Of a DNA stretch of 64,000 nt, positions 7,860 through 16,348 are shown piece by piece. The notes under the pieces were generated by a model. That model was given only the letters and a program-made list of their open reading frames with translations. It was not told the origin of the DNA and ran no database searches. Both the position numbers and the translations under genes were made by a program. The number at the start of each line of letters is the position of its first letter. The first letter of the stretch is position 1. This DNA is from HXMU1420-13 sp034669965. Lineage in GTDB: Bacteria > Bacteroidota > Rhodothermia > Balneolales > Balneolaceae. The stretch lies in assembly GCA_034669965.1 (NCBI GenBank), contig JAXMOK010000001.1:62001-126000 (forward strand), written 5' to 3'.

Positions 7860-9158
7860 ATGAATATGAAAGAAAATCTTACCTTCTTAATAATGATCTT
7901 ATTTCTTGTGTTCGGTGCTTGTAAACCAAACACATTAGAAGAGCCATCAGTTAACGACTTAGATAAGGAACACTTATTCAAATTAATGGATAATTGGTAC
8001 TTATGGAACCATACTCTTCCTGAAAATCCTGATTTAGATTCCTACGAAAACCCGACTGACTTATTAAGCCAAGTTCGTTTTAAAACATATGATCGCTGGA
8101 GTTCTGTAGGGAATGCATCTTCGTTTACCAGTTATTACGACGAAGGAACATATTTCGGCTATGGTTTCTCCTATGGCTTTAATAGTGATAATGAATTGAG
8201 AATCAAATATGTATACGATGATAGTCCGTTTGCCAGAGCGGGTGTACAGAGAGGTTGGATGTTAACTCATATTGATGGAACTGATGTTCAAACCATCACT
8301 GATTGGAATGGAATTTTTGGCGACGACACCCCTGGTTTTACTCAATCATTTACCTTTAAAAATGCATTAAATGAAACCGAGGAGCTTTCAATCACTAAAG
8401 ATGTAGTCACCATAAATGCAGTGTTGTTCTCCGACACACTTTCAGTGGGTACCGAAACGGTAGGCTATTTAGTTTTTAATAATTTTATTGAACCTTCACG
8501 GTCAGAATTAGATGATGCGTTTAGCTGGTTTGGCGCGCATACTATCAACAAGTTAATCCTAGATTTACGTTACAATGGCGGTGGTAGGATTTCGGTTGCA
8601 ACCTATCTATCAAATTATATCATCGATGAAACGGATAGTGGTAAAGATTTATATCGATTTGAACATAACACCGATAAAACGGATAACAACAATGGTCAAA
8701 TTTTAACTAGCCGAGGAGTCCTCAATATTGATGAATTGATCGTTTTAACTACCGAACAAACGGCTTCAGCCAGTGAGTTGGTGTTAAATGGTTTAAAACC
8801 AATAATGAATGTTACTCACATTGGTACTGCCAACACCTATGGCAAACCTGTTGGAACTTACAGCTGGTTCAGCCTCGACGAGACACAAGTTTATTCCATC
8901 ATCAGTTTTAAGTTTTTAAATAGTAACGGAGCAGGAGATTTTTTCGATGGGATTGAACCTGATTTTAGCACGTGTGATGAGTTAAAATCAAATTGGGGCG
9001 ATACTTCCGAATTAATGTTATCCGCAACTCTTCAATATATCGAAACGGGTGAGATGAATGAATGCTCTGTTCAAACTAAGCTGCTAAATAGAAATAAAAG
9101 TCTGCCAGTTGAAGGGTATCTACCGGCTGCTTTGCTAAATTACAGTTCTAAATATTAA
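7860..9158 (+). CDS. S41-family (C-terminal processing) peptidase lipoprotein
   Basis: A 432-residue serine protease with a lipoprotein signal ending at Cys21 (FGAC), so probably anchored in the outer or inner membrane facing the periplasm or outside. An N-terminal helical part (about 34-90) is followed by a PDZ domain (about 95-185) and the S41 catalytic domain (about 200-370). ILDLRYNGGG at 233-242 is the core strand, Ser303 in TASASE is the likely nucleophile and Lys329 in YGKPVG the general base, a spacing of 26 like that of Tsp/CtpA. Its 3' end overlaps the convergent tatD gene by 11 bases. Substrate unknown. Confidence 0.88.
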   Translation: MNMKENLTFLIMILFLVFGACKPNTLEEPSVNDLDKEHLFKLMDNWYLWNHTLPENPDLDSYENPTDLLSQVRFKTYDRWSSVGNASSFTSYYDEGTYFGYGFSYGFNSDNELRIKYVYDDSPFARAGVQRGWMLTHIDGTDVQTITDWNGIFGDDTPGFTQSFTFKNALNETEELSITKDVVTINAVLFSDTLSVGTETVGYLVFNNFIEPSRSELDDAFSWFGAHTINKLILDLRYNGGGRISVATYLSNYIIDETDSGKDLYRFEHNTDKTDNNNGQILTSRGVLNIDELIVLTTEQTASASELVLNGLKPIMNVTHIGTANTYGKPVGTYSWFSLDETQVYSIISFKFLNSNGAGDFFDGIEPDFSTCDELKSNWGDTSELMLSATLQYIETGEMNECSVQTKLLNRNKSLPVEGYLPAALLNYSSKY

Positions 9159-9906
9159 ACAGTTTTCTAGCAGTAGTATTAGTCTGTTCAATTATTTCAG
9201 CTAAACTGATATCAAAAATATCCGCCAGTTTTTGAGCGGTATATTGCATGAAAGCAGGTTCATTTCGCTTTCCTCGTTTTGGAGTGGGCGACAAATATGG
9301 AGCATCGGTTTCAAGTACCATCTTTTCTAATGGTAACTCCTTCACTGTTTTATCAACTCCGCCATTTTTAAACGTAACCACACCACCAATTCCTAGATGA
9401 AATCCCAAATCTATGGCTCTCCTCCCTTCCTTAACAGTACCATTAAAACAATGCCAGATTCCTGTTAAATTACCATCCTGTTCCGCTTCTATGATATCCA
9501 ATAAATCATTCGTGCTTTCCCGATTATGTAAAATTATGGGCTTATCAGTAGCCCTTGCCACTCTGCAATGCGCACGTAAACTTACTTTTTGTTCAGTCAC
9601 AAAATCAGTGCTCCAGTAATAATCTAATCCTGTTTCACCAACTCCGAAAATGTGCTCATCATTGCATTTTTCGTACAGTTTTTGTTCGAAACCATCCTCA
9701 AGTTCTTTAACATCTGCCGGATGTAAACCAGACATCTCATAAAACCGAATGGATTGATGAGATAACTTTTTCATTTGTTTATTCGATGCAAAATCTATTG
9801 CCGGCATAAATATATCCTTGATTCCGGCTTCTGCAGCACGTTCTAAAACAACATCCAGGTCTTCTTCAAATTGAGGTAGATAAAGGTGCGAATGTGTATC
9901 AATCAT
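9148..9906 (-). CDS. tatD: TatD-family metal-dependent hydrolase (DNase)
   Basis: A 252-residue TIM-barrel hydrolase of the TatD family, which in other bacteria is a 3'-5' exonuclease or deoxyribonuclease. All metal-site motifs are seen in order: DTHSHLY at the N-terminus, GETGLDYYW near residue 92, LHNRES near 128, WHCFNGT near 152 and ETDAPYLSP near 204. Length equals the family norm. Its start overlaps the end of the upstream BadF-kinase gene by 8 bases, so the two are probably translated together. The closest E. coli-type assignment (tatD, ycfH or yjjV) is not separable; the symbol is used for the family. Confidence 0.88.
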   Translation of the reverse strand: MIDTHSHLYLPQFEEDLDVVLERAAEAGIKDIFMPAIDFASNKQMKKLSHQSIRFYEMSGLHPADVKELEDGFEQKLYEKCNDEHIFGVGETGLDYYWSTDFVTEQKVSLRAHCRVARATDKPIILHNRESTNDLLDIIEAEQDGNLTGIWHCFNGTVKEGRRAIDLGFHLGIGGVVTFKNGGVDKTVKELPLEKMVLETDAPYLSPTPKRGKRNEPAFMQYTAQKLADIFDISLAEIIEQTNTTARKLFNI

Positions 9907-10768
9907 TAATTGTGGAATGATATTCGATTAACCCAGTGATAGGTGTTTTTTCTACTTTATCAATGATCAAGCCTTTCTTTCTAAAGTATTCGCGAAAATA
10001 TTCTTCAAAAACGCCAACAGTACCACCAGTAAATCTTATCGATTGCTGGGCAAGTGCATGTTTGAAGTGATGTTTAAGCTGATCATAAAGTGGCCCAATT
10101 GCTTCGAAAACTAGTCTTTTGAGATAATCCTGATGCAGAGGTTGATCAAACTCGGAGGATGAAATTACATCCCCTAATGCTTTTGAAGCAATAAGTTTAG
10201 ATTTGATAGGATCCTGAAATTGAACAAACAAATCATCGATACTTAATCTTCTTCGAGCTTGAATTACATTTTTAATTTCGGTAGGTACATCACCCGCAAA
10301 AAAATCGGCTAAGATTAGTGCTCCTATATGAGCACCTGAACCAAAATCTCCTTCAGGGTAAGCTTTAGAAGGCATCACATCAACGAGTTTACCGCTATCC
10401 ATAAAACCCGCGCTTGAACCTGAACCTGAAATAACTACGATGCCGGTTTGTTTGGCAAATAAAGCTAATCCTGATCCTTCGATATCAGTTTTAACCAGTA
10501 CTTTTGCTTTTCTAAATGCTTCAGTTAGTATCTTTTTTATCCTATTTGCATGCTTAAAATCGCCACAACCCGCCCCGTAATAAAAAACCTGTGTAATTTG
10601 CGAAGTGTTTAACAAAAGCGAGAGTTCATCAAAAATTACAGATTCAATTTCAGCATCCACTTTTAACGATGGGTCAAGCCCAGAAGTACGAACAATTTGG
10701 TGATCATTCTCTTTAATAAGTGCCCAGGTTGTTGAGGTAGCTCCACCGTCGGCGATAAGTATACTCAT
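9899..10768 (-). CDS. BadF/BcrA-type amino-sugar kinase (GlcNAc or MurNAc kinase), copy 1
   Basis: A 289-residue ASKHA-fold kinase similar to eukaryotic-type N-acetylglucosamine kinase and to bacterial MurK. Phosphate-1 loop DGGATSTTW (about 7-15), adenosine/sugar loop SGSGSSAGF near residue 114 and the GDFGSGAHIGALIL segment near 140 are visible. It should phosphorylate GlcNAc, glucosamine or MurNAc. A second, clearly divergent copy lies at 24392-25252. The gene is transcribed leftward into tatD and is divergent from the NagB::PIG-L fusion across a 250-base gap that contains two palindromes. Which of the two paralogues uses MurNAc is not known. Confidence 0.82.
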   Translation of the reverse strand: MSILIADGGATSTTWALIKENDHQIVRTSGLDPSLKVDAEIESVIFDELSLLLNTSQITQVFYYGAGCGDFKHANRIKKILTEAFRKAKVLVKTDIEGSGLALFAKQTGIVVISGSGSSAGFMDSGKLVDVMPSKAYPEGDFGSGAHIGALILADFFAGDVPTEIKNVIQARRRLSIDDLFVQFQDPIKSKLIASKALGDVISSSEFDQPLHQDYLKRLVFEAIGPLYDQLKHHFKHALAQQSIRFTGGTVGVFEEYFREYFRKKGLIIDKVEKTPITGLIEYHSTIND

Positions 10769-10864
10769 CCGTTTTTCTTTGAAAGATAATCATTATTTCG
10801 TCAATCAATTAGCCTAAGTAAATCTTGATTAATTTATATAACCCGAATTTATTAGCAATCAGCT

Positions 10865-10884
10865 ATCCTGATCCAAGTCAGGAT
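10865..10884. promoter_or_regulatory. Inverted repeat in kinase/nagB divergent promoter region
   Basis: The 7-base arms ATCCTGA and TCAGGAT are perfect reverse complements around a 6-base spacer. The position, between divergent kinase and nagB genes, suits an operator; a small hairpin is the alternative. No regulator can be named. Confidence 0.35.
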
Positions 10885-10907
10885 GTTAACAAATTATTTT
10901 ACATAGT

Positions 10908-10924
10908 ATTATGACCATCATAAT
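10908..10924. promoter_or_regulatory. 17-base palindrome upstream of NagB::PIG-L
   Basis: ATTATGA-CCA-TCATAAT is a perfect palindrome with a 3-base centre, 95 bases before the nagB start and 140 bases before the divergent kinase start. It has the shape of a dimeric repressor site and lies 23 bases from another inverted repeat. It does not resemble NagC or NagR consensus sites I know. The rest of the 250-base gap (10769-11018) shows no gene. Confidence 0.4.
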
Positions 10925-11018
10925 GTGTATTTCTGTAATCTTAAAGCTATTTTTGGTGCTCGTGATAGGCGTACCAAGCCAAGTCAATTTTTAATAAAAT
11001 CAATCTTCCAAACTAACC

Positions 11019-12947
11019 ATGAACTCATCGCATTTGATTCGTCCGGATTTTGAGAAATTCGAAAAAATTCCAACTAAAGTTTTTGATTCTGCAAAAGTAG
11101 CTTCGATTTATGCAGCCCAGGAAATTGCAAATCTTATCAAGCAAAAAGAGAAAGACGGTGAATATGCTGTTTTAGGATTGGCTACCGGTTCCACTCCTAC
11201 TCAAATTTATGATGAGCTCGTTCGTATGCACAAAGAAGATGGCTTGAGTTTCCAGAATGTGGTTACTTTTAATTTAGATGAGTATTACCCTATGGAGCCG
11301 AATTCAATTCATAGTTACGTTCATTTTATGAACGAATACTTGTTTGATCACATCGACATCAAAAAAGAGAATATCCATATTCCGGATGGCACACTTGATA
11401 GAAAAAATGTTTTTGAGTTTTGTTCTAAATATGAGGAGAAAATTGATTCCTTTGGTGGCCTTGATATTCAAATTTTAGGAATTGGTAGAACAGGGCACGT
11501 TGGTTTTAATGAGCCGGGTTCATCAGAAAGTTCAAAAACCAGACTAATCGCTCTAGATAGCCTAACTATTTTAGATGCTGCAAGTGGTTTCTTTGGTGTT
11601 GAGAATGTACCGCGACGGGCAATTACGATGGGTGTTGGCACAATAATGAAGGCCGATCGTATTTTCATTATGGCTTGGGGCGAAGGTAAATCCGGTATTG
11701 TTCAGCAAACTATTGAGGGTGATATCACCTCTCAGATTCCGGCTACTTTCCTTCAAGATCACGAAAATGTTGAGTTTTTACTTGATGATGCTTCTTCAGC
11801 TGAATTAACTCGCTCGAAAACGCCTTGGTTAGTTGGCCCCATCGAATGGACTGACCAAATGCTGAAAAAAGCCGTTGTTTGGTTAAGTAAGCACTTAAAT
11901 AAACCAATTCTCAAACTCACCGACGAAGATTATAGCGAGCATGGCATGAATGACGTCCTCACCGACATCGGACGAGCCTACAATGTGAACATTCGCATTT
12001 TTAACGAAATTCAGCACACCATTACCGGTTGGCCTGGTGGCAAACCAAATTCTGATGACACCTATCGCCCCGAACGAAGAGAACCGGCGAAAAAACGTGT
12101 GCTCATTTTCAGTCCGCACCCCGATGACGATGTAATATCAATGGGCGGTACATTTATTCGTTTGGTTGATCAAGGCCATGAAGTTCATGTGGCTTATCAA
12201 ACCTCAGGAAACATAGCGGTTTTTGATGATGAAGCGATCCGCTTTGCTGATTTTGTTACCGACTATCACGAGCAATTTGGTTTCGAAAATGAAGATACAA
12301 GTAAGCTATTTGAAGACGTTCGGGCTTCCATCAAAGACAAAAAACCGGGCGAAGTTGATTCGGATGCTGTTAAAACCATTAAAGGGTTGATTCGACGTGG
12401 CGAGGCGAAAGCTGCTTGTCGCTACGTAGGCATTCCTGATGAAAACATGCACTTCCAGGACTTACCGTTTTATGAAACCGGAAAAGTTCGTAAGAATCCA
12501 ATCGGCCCGGAAGACATTGCTATTACAAAGAAGCTGATTAAGGAAATCAAACCTCATCAAATTTATGCTGCCGGTGATTTATCCGATCCACATGGTACTC
12601 ACCGTGTGTGTTTAGATGCCATATTCGCCGCACTTCGTGAACTCAAAGACGAAAAGTGGATGAAAAATTGCTGGACGTGGTTGTACCGTGGCGCTTGGCA
12701 AGAATGGGATATTGAAGACATCGAAATGGCCGTACCGCTTAGCCCTGAAGAAACCGATCGTAAGCGAAGAGCCATCTTCAAGCATCAATCGCAGAAAGAT
12801 CGCCCGTTATTTCCGGGAACCGATAAACGTGAATTCTGGCAACGTGCCGACGACCGTACAAGACACACGGCGCATACATATGACCAACTTGGCTTAGCAG
12901 AGTATGAGGCAATGGAAGCCTTTGTGCGTTGGAAAGAACTGGACTGA
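11019..12947 (+). CDS. nagB: Glucosamine-6-phosphate deaminase (NagB) fused to PIG-L/LmbE deacetylase
   Basis: A 642-residue two-domain protein, far longer than ordinary NagB (about 266). Residues about 15-285 are NagB-like: Asp87 in NLDEYYPM and His160/Glu165 in GHVGFNE match E. coli Asp72, His143 and Glu148, but the position of Asp141 is Thr158 (GIGRTGH). Residues about 358-620 are a PIG-L/LmbE zinc deacetylase with HPDDD at 367-371 and the second metal pair His525/His528 in DPHGTH. A linker of about 70 residues joins them. Similar long proteins occur in Bacteroides and are annotated as NagB-like. NagB converts glucosamine-6-phosphate to fructose-6-phosphate and ammonia; the fused domain could supply the deacetylation normally done by NagA, which is not seen in this window. 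That role is inference. Confidence 0.88.
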   Translation: MNSSHLIRPDFEKFEKIPTKVFDSAKVASIYAAQEIANLIKQKEKDGEYAVLGLATGSTPTQIYDELVRMHKEDGLSFQNVVTFNLDEYYPMEPNSIHSYVHFMNEYLFDHIDIKKENIHIPDGTLDRKNVFEFCSKYEEKIDSFGGLDIQILGIGRTGHVGFNEPGSSESSKTRLIALDSLTILDAASGFFGVENVPRRAITMGVGTIMKADRIFIMAWGEGKSGIVQQTIEGDITSQIPATFLQDHENVEFLLDDASSAELTRSKTPWLVGPIEWTDQMLKKAVVWLSKHLNKPILKLTDEDYSEHGMNDVLTDIGRAYNVNIRIFNEIQHTITGWPGGKPNSDDTYRPERREPAKKRVLIFSPHPDDDVISMGGTFIRLVDQGHEVHVAYQTSGNIAVFDDEAIRFADFVTDYHEQFGFENEDTSKLFEDVRASIKDKKPGEVDSDAVKTIKGLIRRGEAKAACRYVGIPDENMHFQDLPFYETGKVRKNPIGPEDIAITKKLIKEIKPHQIYAAGDLSDPHGTHRVCLDAIFAALRELKDEKWMKNCWTWLYRGAWQEWDIEDIEMAVPLSPEETDRKRRAIFKHQSQKDRPLFPGTDKREFWQRADDRTRHTAHTYDQLGLAEYEAMEAFVRWKELD

Positions 12948-12972
12948 TTTAGGCCAGCTACAACACTTTTGA

Positions 12973-13003
12973 GGCGAAAGGTTACACTTTCGCCTTTTTA
13001 TTT
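12973..13003 (+). terminator. Rho-independent terminator after nagB fusion
   Basis: An 8-base-pair stem GGCGAAAG / CTTTCGCC with a 6-base loop (GTTACA), followed by TTTTTATTT. It lies 26 bases after the nagB stop. The T-tract is on the plus strand only, so it serves nagB rather than the opposing epimerase gene. Confidence 0.85.
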
Positions 13004-13021
13004 CAAACAATCAAATCCGAC

Positions 13022-13147
13022 ATGCAAGCGAATCGAGTATTAATAACGCATCATTATTTGTTAGATGAACTCGGGTTCGAGCCAACTGAAATCAAATACG
13101 ATTCAATCGAAATAAGCAACGTTCTGCCCTTCCATTTTGTGCAGTAA
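13022..13147 (+). CDS. Possible 41-residue ORF, uncertain
   Basis: An ATG-initiated frame of 41 residues, starting MQANRVLITHHYLLDELGF and ending at a TAA one base before the epimerase stop on the other strand. It lies beyond the nagB terminator and has no clear ribosome binding site. The codon choice looks protein-like and the beginning faintly recalls Uma2-type N-termini, so it may be a remnant or a small gene. No family is recognised. Confidence 0.2.
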   Translation: MQANRVLITHHYLLDELGFEPTEIKYDSIEISNVLPFHFVQ

Positions 13148-13148
13148 T

Positions 13149-14330
13149 TTATATCTGCGGATCAGACTCCAATTTAGAAAGTAGCTGCCAACACAAATAC
13201 AGCGCCCGCGGCACGTGGAAGCAGCCTTTGTAAGGTCCTCCCTTAAAATGATGGGTGCGTTTACCTTCTCGGCTCAAATAGCCAAACCATTCTCCATATT
13301 CTGCATCGGAAAAATGGGTGAAGCTATAATCAACTACTTGCTCGAATTTCTTAAAATCTGATTCCTCTTTAGTGATCGAATAATTAAGTAAATGGGCGTA
13401 CATGGCCTCGGTGTGTGGCCACCAAAGTTTCATATTCCATTCAAGTTGAGTTGGAGAATATCCTTCAGAATCGAGGATATAATACAACCCGCCGTATTCA
13501 TCGTCCCAACCCTTTTCATGCGACCATCGAACCATATTTATCGCTGTTTTCGATAGCTCTGCATTGTTTGTATGCCCTGCCCAGTGTTGTAATAACCAAC
13601 CCGCTTCAATGGCATGACCTGGATTAAGTAATCGGCCATCTATATTGTTCACAAATTCCCCGTTTGGAGCCACTTGCTCAAAAACCATCTGACGAGATGG
13701 GTGAACATGAAGCATTACTCGTTCGATGCATTCATTAATTTGAGTTTCGAATTCGGTAAAATTAGCTCCGGCAATTTCTTCAATCAGGTTTAAAAGTAAC
13801 ATTGGGATAGCAAGTTGAACTAAAGGCTCGGCATCTTCAAACACGGGCTGCCCAATTTTTGAAAGATCATTCGACCATTTCCAAACTTTTGAAAACAAGC
13901 GTTCGGCATGTTGCATATACGATTTATCACCAGTAGCTCTGCTGTATTCGGCCAGAGCCATAATCCATAAACATTCAGAAAATATCTTTCGTTGCATCCA
14001 CAGCCCTTTACCTTGCTCATTTACAGTAAAAAAAACACGATCATTTTTGGTGATCGTTTTATTCAGTAAAAAGTCCGCACCATTTTTTGCCAGCTTCAGC
14101 CACTTAGGGTTTCTCTCAACGGTACGGTAGAGTTTGCTAAACATCCAGGTTTGCCTGCCTTGCAACCATACATGTTTGCGAGTATCGTACACCTTTCCCT
14201 GTCGATCCAAACAATTGTAAAATCCGCCATTTTCGTAATCCGGAGAATGTGCTTCCCAAAATGGCAGCACCGATTCGAACAGCTCATGTTCGAATTTATT
14301 TAAGTAGCCCGATATTTTTAATTGATCCAT
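13149..14330 (-). CDS. AGE-family epimerase (N-acylglucosamine 2-epimerase-like)
   Basis: A 393-residue (alpha/alpha)6-barrel enzyme of the AGE/RnBP family, which interconverts GlcNAc and ManNAc or related sugars at C2. Recognisable barrel motifs are GGFYNCLDRQG, the KHVWLQGRQTWMF segment, GHAIEAGW and WWPHTEAM (both carrying barrel histidines) and CHVPRAL near the C-terminus. Length is that of GlcNAc 2-epimerase (about 390-400). It is transcribed leftward, facing nagB, in an amino-sugar neighbourhood, so GlcNAc/ManNAc is the likeliest substrate. Cellobiose or mannose 2-epimerases share the fold, so specificity stays open. No nanA or nanE is seen in the window. Confidence 0.85.
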   Translation of the reverse strand: MDQLKISGYLNKFEHELFESVLPFWEAHSPDYENGGFYNCLDRQGKVYDTRKHVWLQGRQTWMFSKLYRTVERNPKWLKLAKNGADFLLNKTITKNDRVFFTVNEQGKGLWMQRKIFSECLWIMALAEYSRATGDKSYMQHAERLFSKVWKWSNDLSKIGQPVFEDAEPLVQLAIPMLLLNLIEEIAGANFTEFETQINECIERVMLHVHPSRQMVFEQVAPNGEFVNNIDGRLLNPGHAIEAGWLLQHWAGHTNNAELSKTAINMVRWSHEKGWDDEYGGLYYILDSEGYSPTQLEWNMKLWWPHTEAMYAHLLNYSITKEESDFKKFEQVVDYSFTHFSDAEYGEWFGYLSREGKRTHHFKGGPYKGCFHVPRALYLCWQLLSKLESDPQI

Positions 14331-14563
14331 GAATTATTACTCGATGTTATGACAAATATCTTGTTGTAGAGTGAAATTGATTTTATAAACGGTAGAGAAC
14401 ATCGCGCTTTTTACAAATTATGTCCAATTATGAACTTTATGCTTCTTGATTTAAAATTTTACAATACCGTTCTACTTAAAAATGCCTACGTAGCTATAAT
14501 AGAGGGTTATTTTGGTAGCGGAATCAGGCAATCAACACTAATGCATTTGAGGAAAAAACATAA

Positions 14564-14923
14564 AATAATAATTACTTAGACCCAGATGCTATTCGTTTTG
14601 CTGGGACTGAAGAATATTCTTTTTCTGGTGAAAACGAACCGGTAATTGCTAACTTTGAACTCAACTCTGCCTATCCGAATCCGTTTAATCTATCTACAAA
14701 CATTCATAATACTTTGCCAATTGATGGTGACGTAATAATAAATATTTACACCATTAATGGTCGGTTAATTTCTACCTTACAGCAAGGGTACCAAAGCGAA
14801 GGCACACATCAACTTCCTTCGGATGCATCCAATAGAGCCAGTGGCGTTTATCTTCTTTCGATCGAATATAAAGCCAATGGTATTGCACAGCATCAAACCC
14901 AAAAGCTTACATTAATTAAATAA
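14564..14923 (+). pseudogene. Decayed 3' end of a type IX secretion cargo gene
   Basis: An open frame with no good start that encodes about 119 residues ending in a complete type IX sorting domain: AYPNPFNLSTNI (14669-14704), then a strand-rich part with SGVYLLSIEY and a terminal KLTLIK. In the same frame a TAA at 14561-14563 interrupts the upstream sequence. Only a short TTG-initiated piece (14714-14923) could be translated, without signal peptide or cargo domain. The cargo part seems lost. It ends 9 bases before the permease gene. The 230 bases between the epimerase start (14330) and this remnant show no recognisable gene. Confidence 0.7.
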
Positions 14924-14932
14924 GGTTTTTTC

Positions 14933-16225
14933 TTGAGTACATTTTCTATATCTGAGTTCAAAAAAAATGTGTGGTCTTGGATTCCATCACTCTACTACAC
15001 ACAGGGAATCCCGTATGTGATTATTGTTACCGTTTCGGTAATTATGTACAAAGATTTGGGTATTTCAAATTCCGAAATCGCGTTCTATACCAGTTTATTG
15101 TCGTTGCCATGGGCGTTTAAACCAGCCTGGAGCCCGTTTATCGACATTTATAAAACCAAGCGCTGGTGGACCTACACCATGCAGGCTGTAATTTCGGTTT
15201 CTTTTGCAGGTGCAGCGCTTACTCTGGGTACACCGTACTTTTTCGAGGCCTCACTCTTCTTCTTATTTATTGCTGCATTCAGTTCTTCTACTCACGACAT
15301 TGCCGCTGACGGCTTTTATATGCTTGCATTGAGCGACGACAAACAATCGTTTTTCGTTGGGATTAGATCAACCTTCTTCCGATTAGCGATGATAAGCGGC
15401 GAGGGCTTATTTGTGGTTCTTGCAGGTGTGATCGCAACTAAAAGTGGAAGTTCAACCTTCTCGTGGATTTCGATCTTGGGCATTGTTGCGGTTCTTATGT
15501 TTTTGATGTCGTTTTATCATCGATTCATGCTTCCTGCTCCCGATTCTGATTATGCGGTTAAAACTGAAGGTGAATCACCTTTTCAAGCTATTGCAAAGAC
15601 TTTTGTCGATTTCTTTAAAAAGGATCAGATTATACTCGCCATTTTATTTGTGCTGTTATACCGTTTGGGCGAAGGGCAGCTTGTTAAGCTTGCAGCCCCA
15701 TTTTTGCTAGATGCCCGTGATGCAGGTGGACTCGGACTTACCGTTACCGACGTTGGGATTATCAATGGAACCTTTGGCTTAATCGCCCTTACAATCGGTG
15801 GAATTTTAGGTGGGGTGGTAATATCTCGCCATGGTTTAAAAGCATGGCTCTGGCCTATGATTATAATCATGAACTTGCCAAACGCTGCATACTGGTATAT
15901 GGCTAGCACTCAACCGGAATCATACTGGTTAATCAGCTCCTTGGTGAGTATCGAAAAATTTGGCTATGGATTCGGTTTTGCAGCCTTTTTGATGTATTTG
16001 ATTTACATCGCTCGAGGAAATTACAAAACGGCTCATTACGCCTTTGGAACCGCACTAATGGCACTGGGTATGTCGTTATCAGGTGCGGTTAGTGGCTTTA
16101 TCCAAGAAATGGTAGGCTACGAACAGTTTTTCATTTGGGTGTTGATTTCATCGATCCCAATATTTGTGCTCACTCCTTTTGTTAAAATTGATCCGGATTT
16201 CGGAAAAAAGAAGAAAGAGGAATAA
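14933..16225 (+). CDS. AmpG/PAT-type MFS permease (muropeptide or amino-sugar importer)
   Basis: A 430-residue transporter with about twelve membrane segments. The N-terminal WIPSLYYTQGIPYVI and the following LPWAFKPAWSPFID resemble AmpG and the peptide/acetyl-CoA/drug transporter family (AmpG imports GlcNAc-anhydroMurNAc in E. coli). A loop around residues 205-225 separates the two six-helix halves. It starts with TTG, with AAGG about 10 bases upstream. It lies in a cluster of peptidoglycan and GlcNAc genes, which supports import of a muropeptide sugar or of GlcNAc/MurNAc. I infer the substrate from context; the family also contains transporters of other solutes. Confidence 0.82.
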   Translation: MSTFSISEFKKNVWSWIPSLYYTQGIPYVIIVTVSVIMYKDLGISNSEIAFYTSLLSLPWAFKPAWSPFIDIYKTKRWWTYTMQAVISVSFAGAALTLGTPYFFEASLFFLFIAAFSSSTHDIAADGFYMLALSDDKQSFFVGIRSTFFRLAMISGEGLFVVLAGVIATKSGSSTFSWISILGIVAVLMFLMSFYHRFMLPAPDSDYAVKTEGESPFQAIAKTFVDFFKKDQIILAILFVLLYRLGEGQLVKLAAPFLLDARDAGGLGLTVTDVGIINGTFGLIALTIGGILGGVVISRHGLKAWLWPMIIIMNLPNAAYWYMASTQPESYWLISSLVSIEKFGYGFGFAAFLMYLIYIARGNYKTAHYAFGTALMALGMSLSGAVSGFIQEMVGYEQFFIWVLISSIPIFVLTPFVKIDPDFGKKKKEE

Positions 16226-16348
16226 TCGACATACACTTTGGTACATCCATAATTACCAATTTTGATAATTGCTAAGTAGCTCGTTTTATACCTTGTAATC
16301 GTGCGAAATGCATCCAAATAACGACTATTAATTCAATGAAGTAACTAC

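Noticed and set aside
14430..14579. 49-codon frame between the epimerase and the sorting-domain remnant
   Set aside because: No ribosome site, no family match, and it crosses the remnant's frame. Probably chance reading of decayed sequence.
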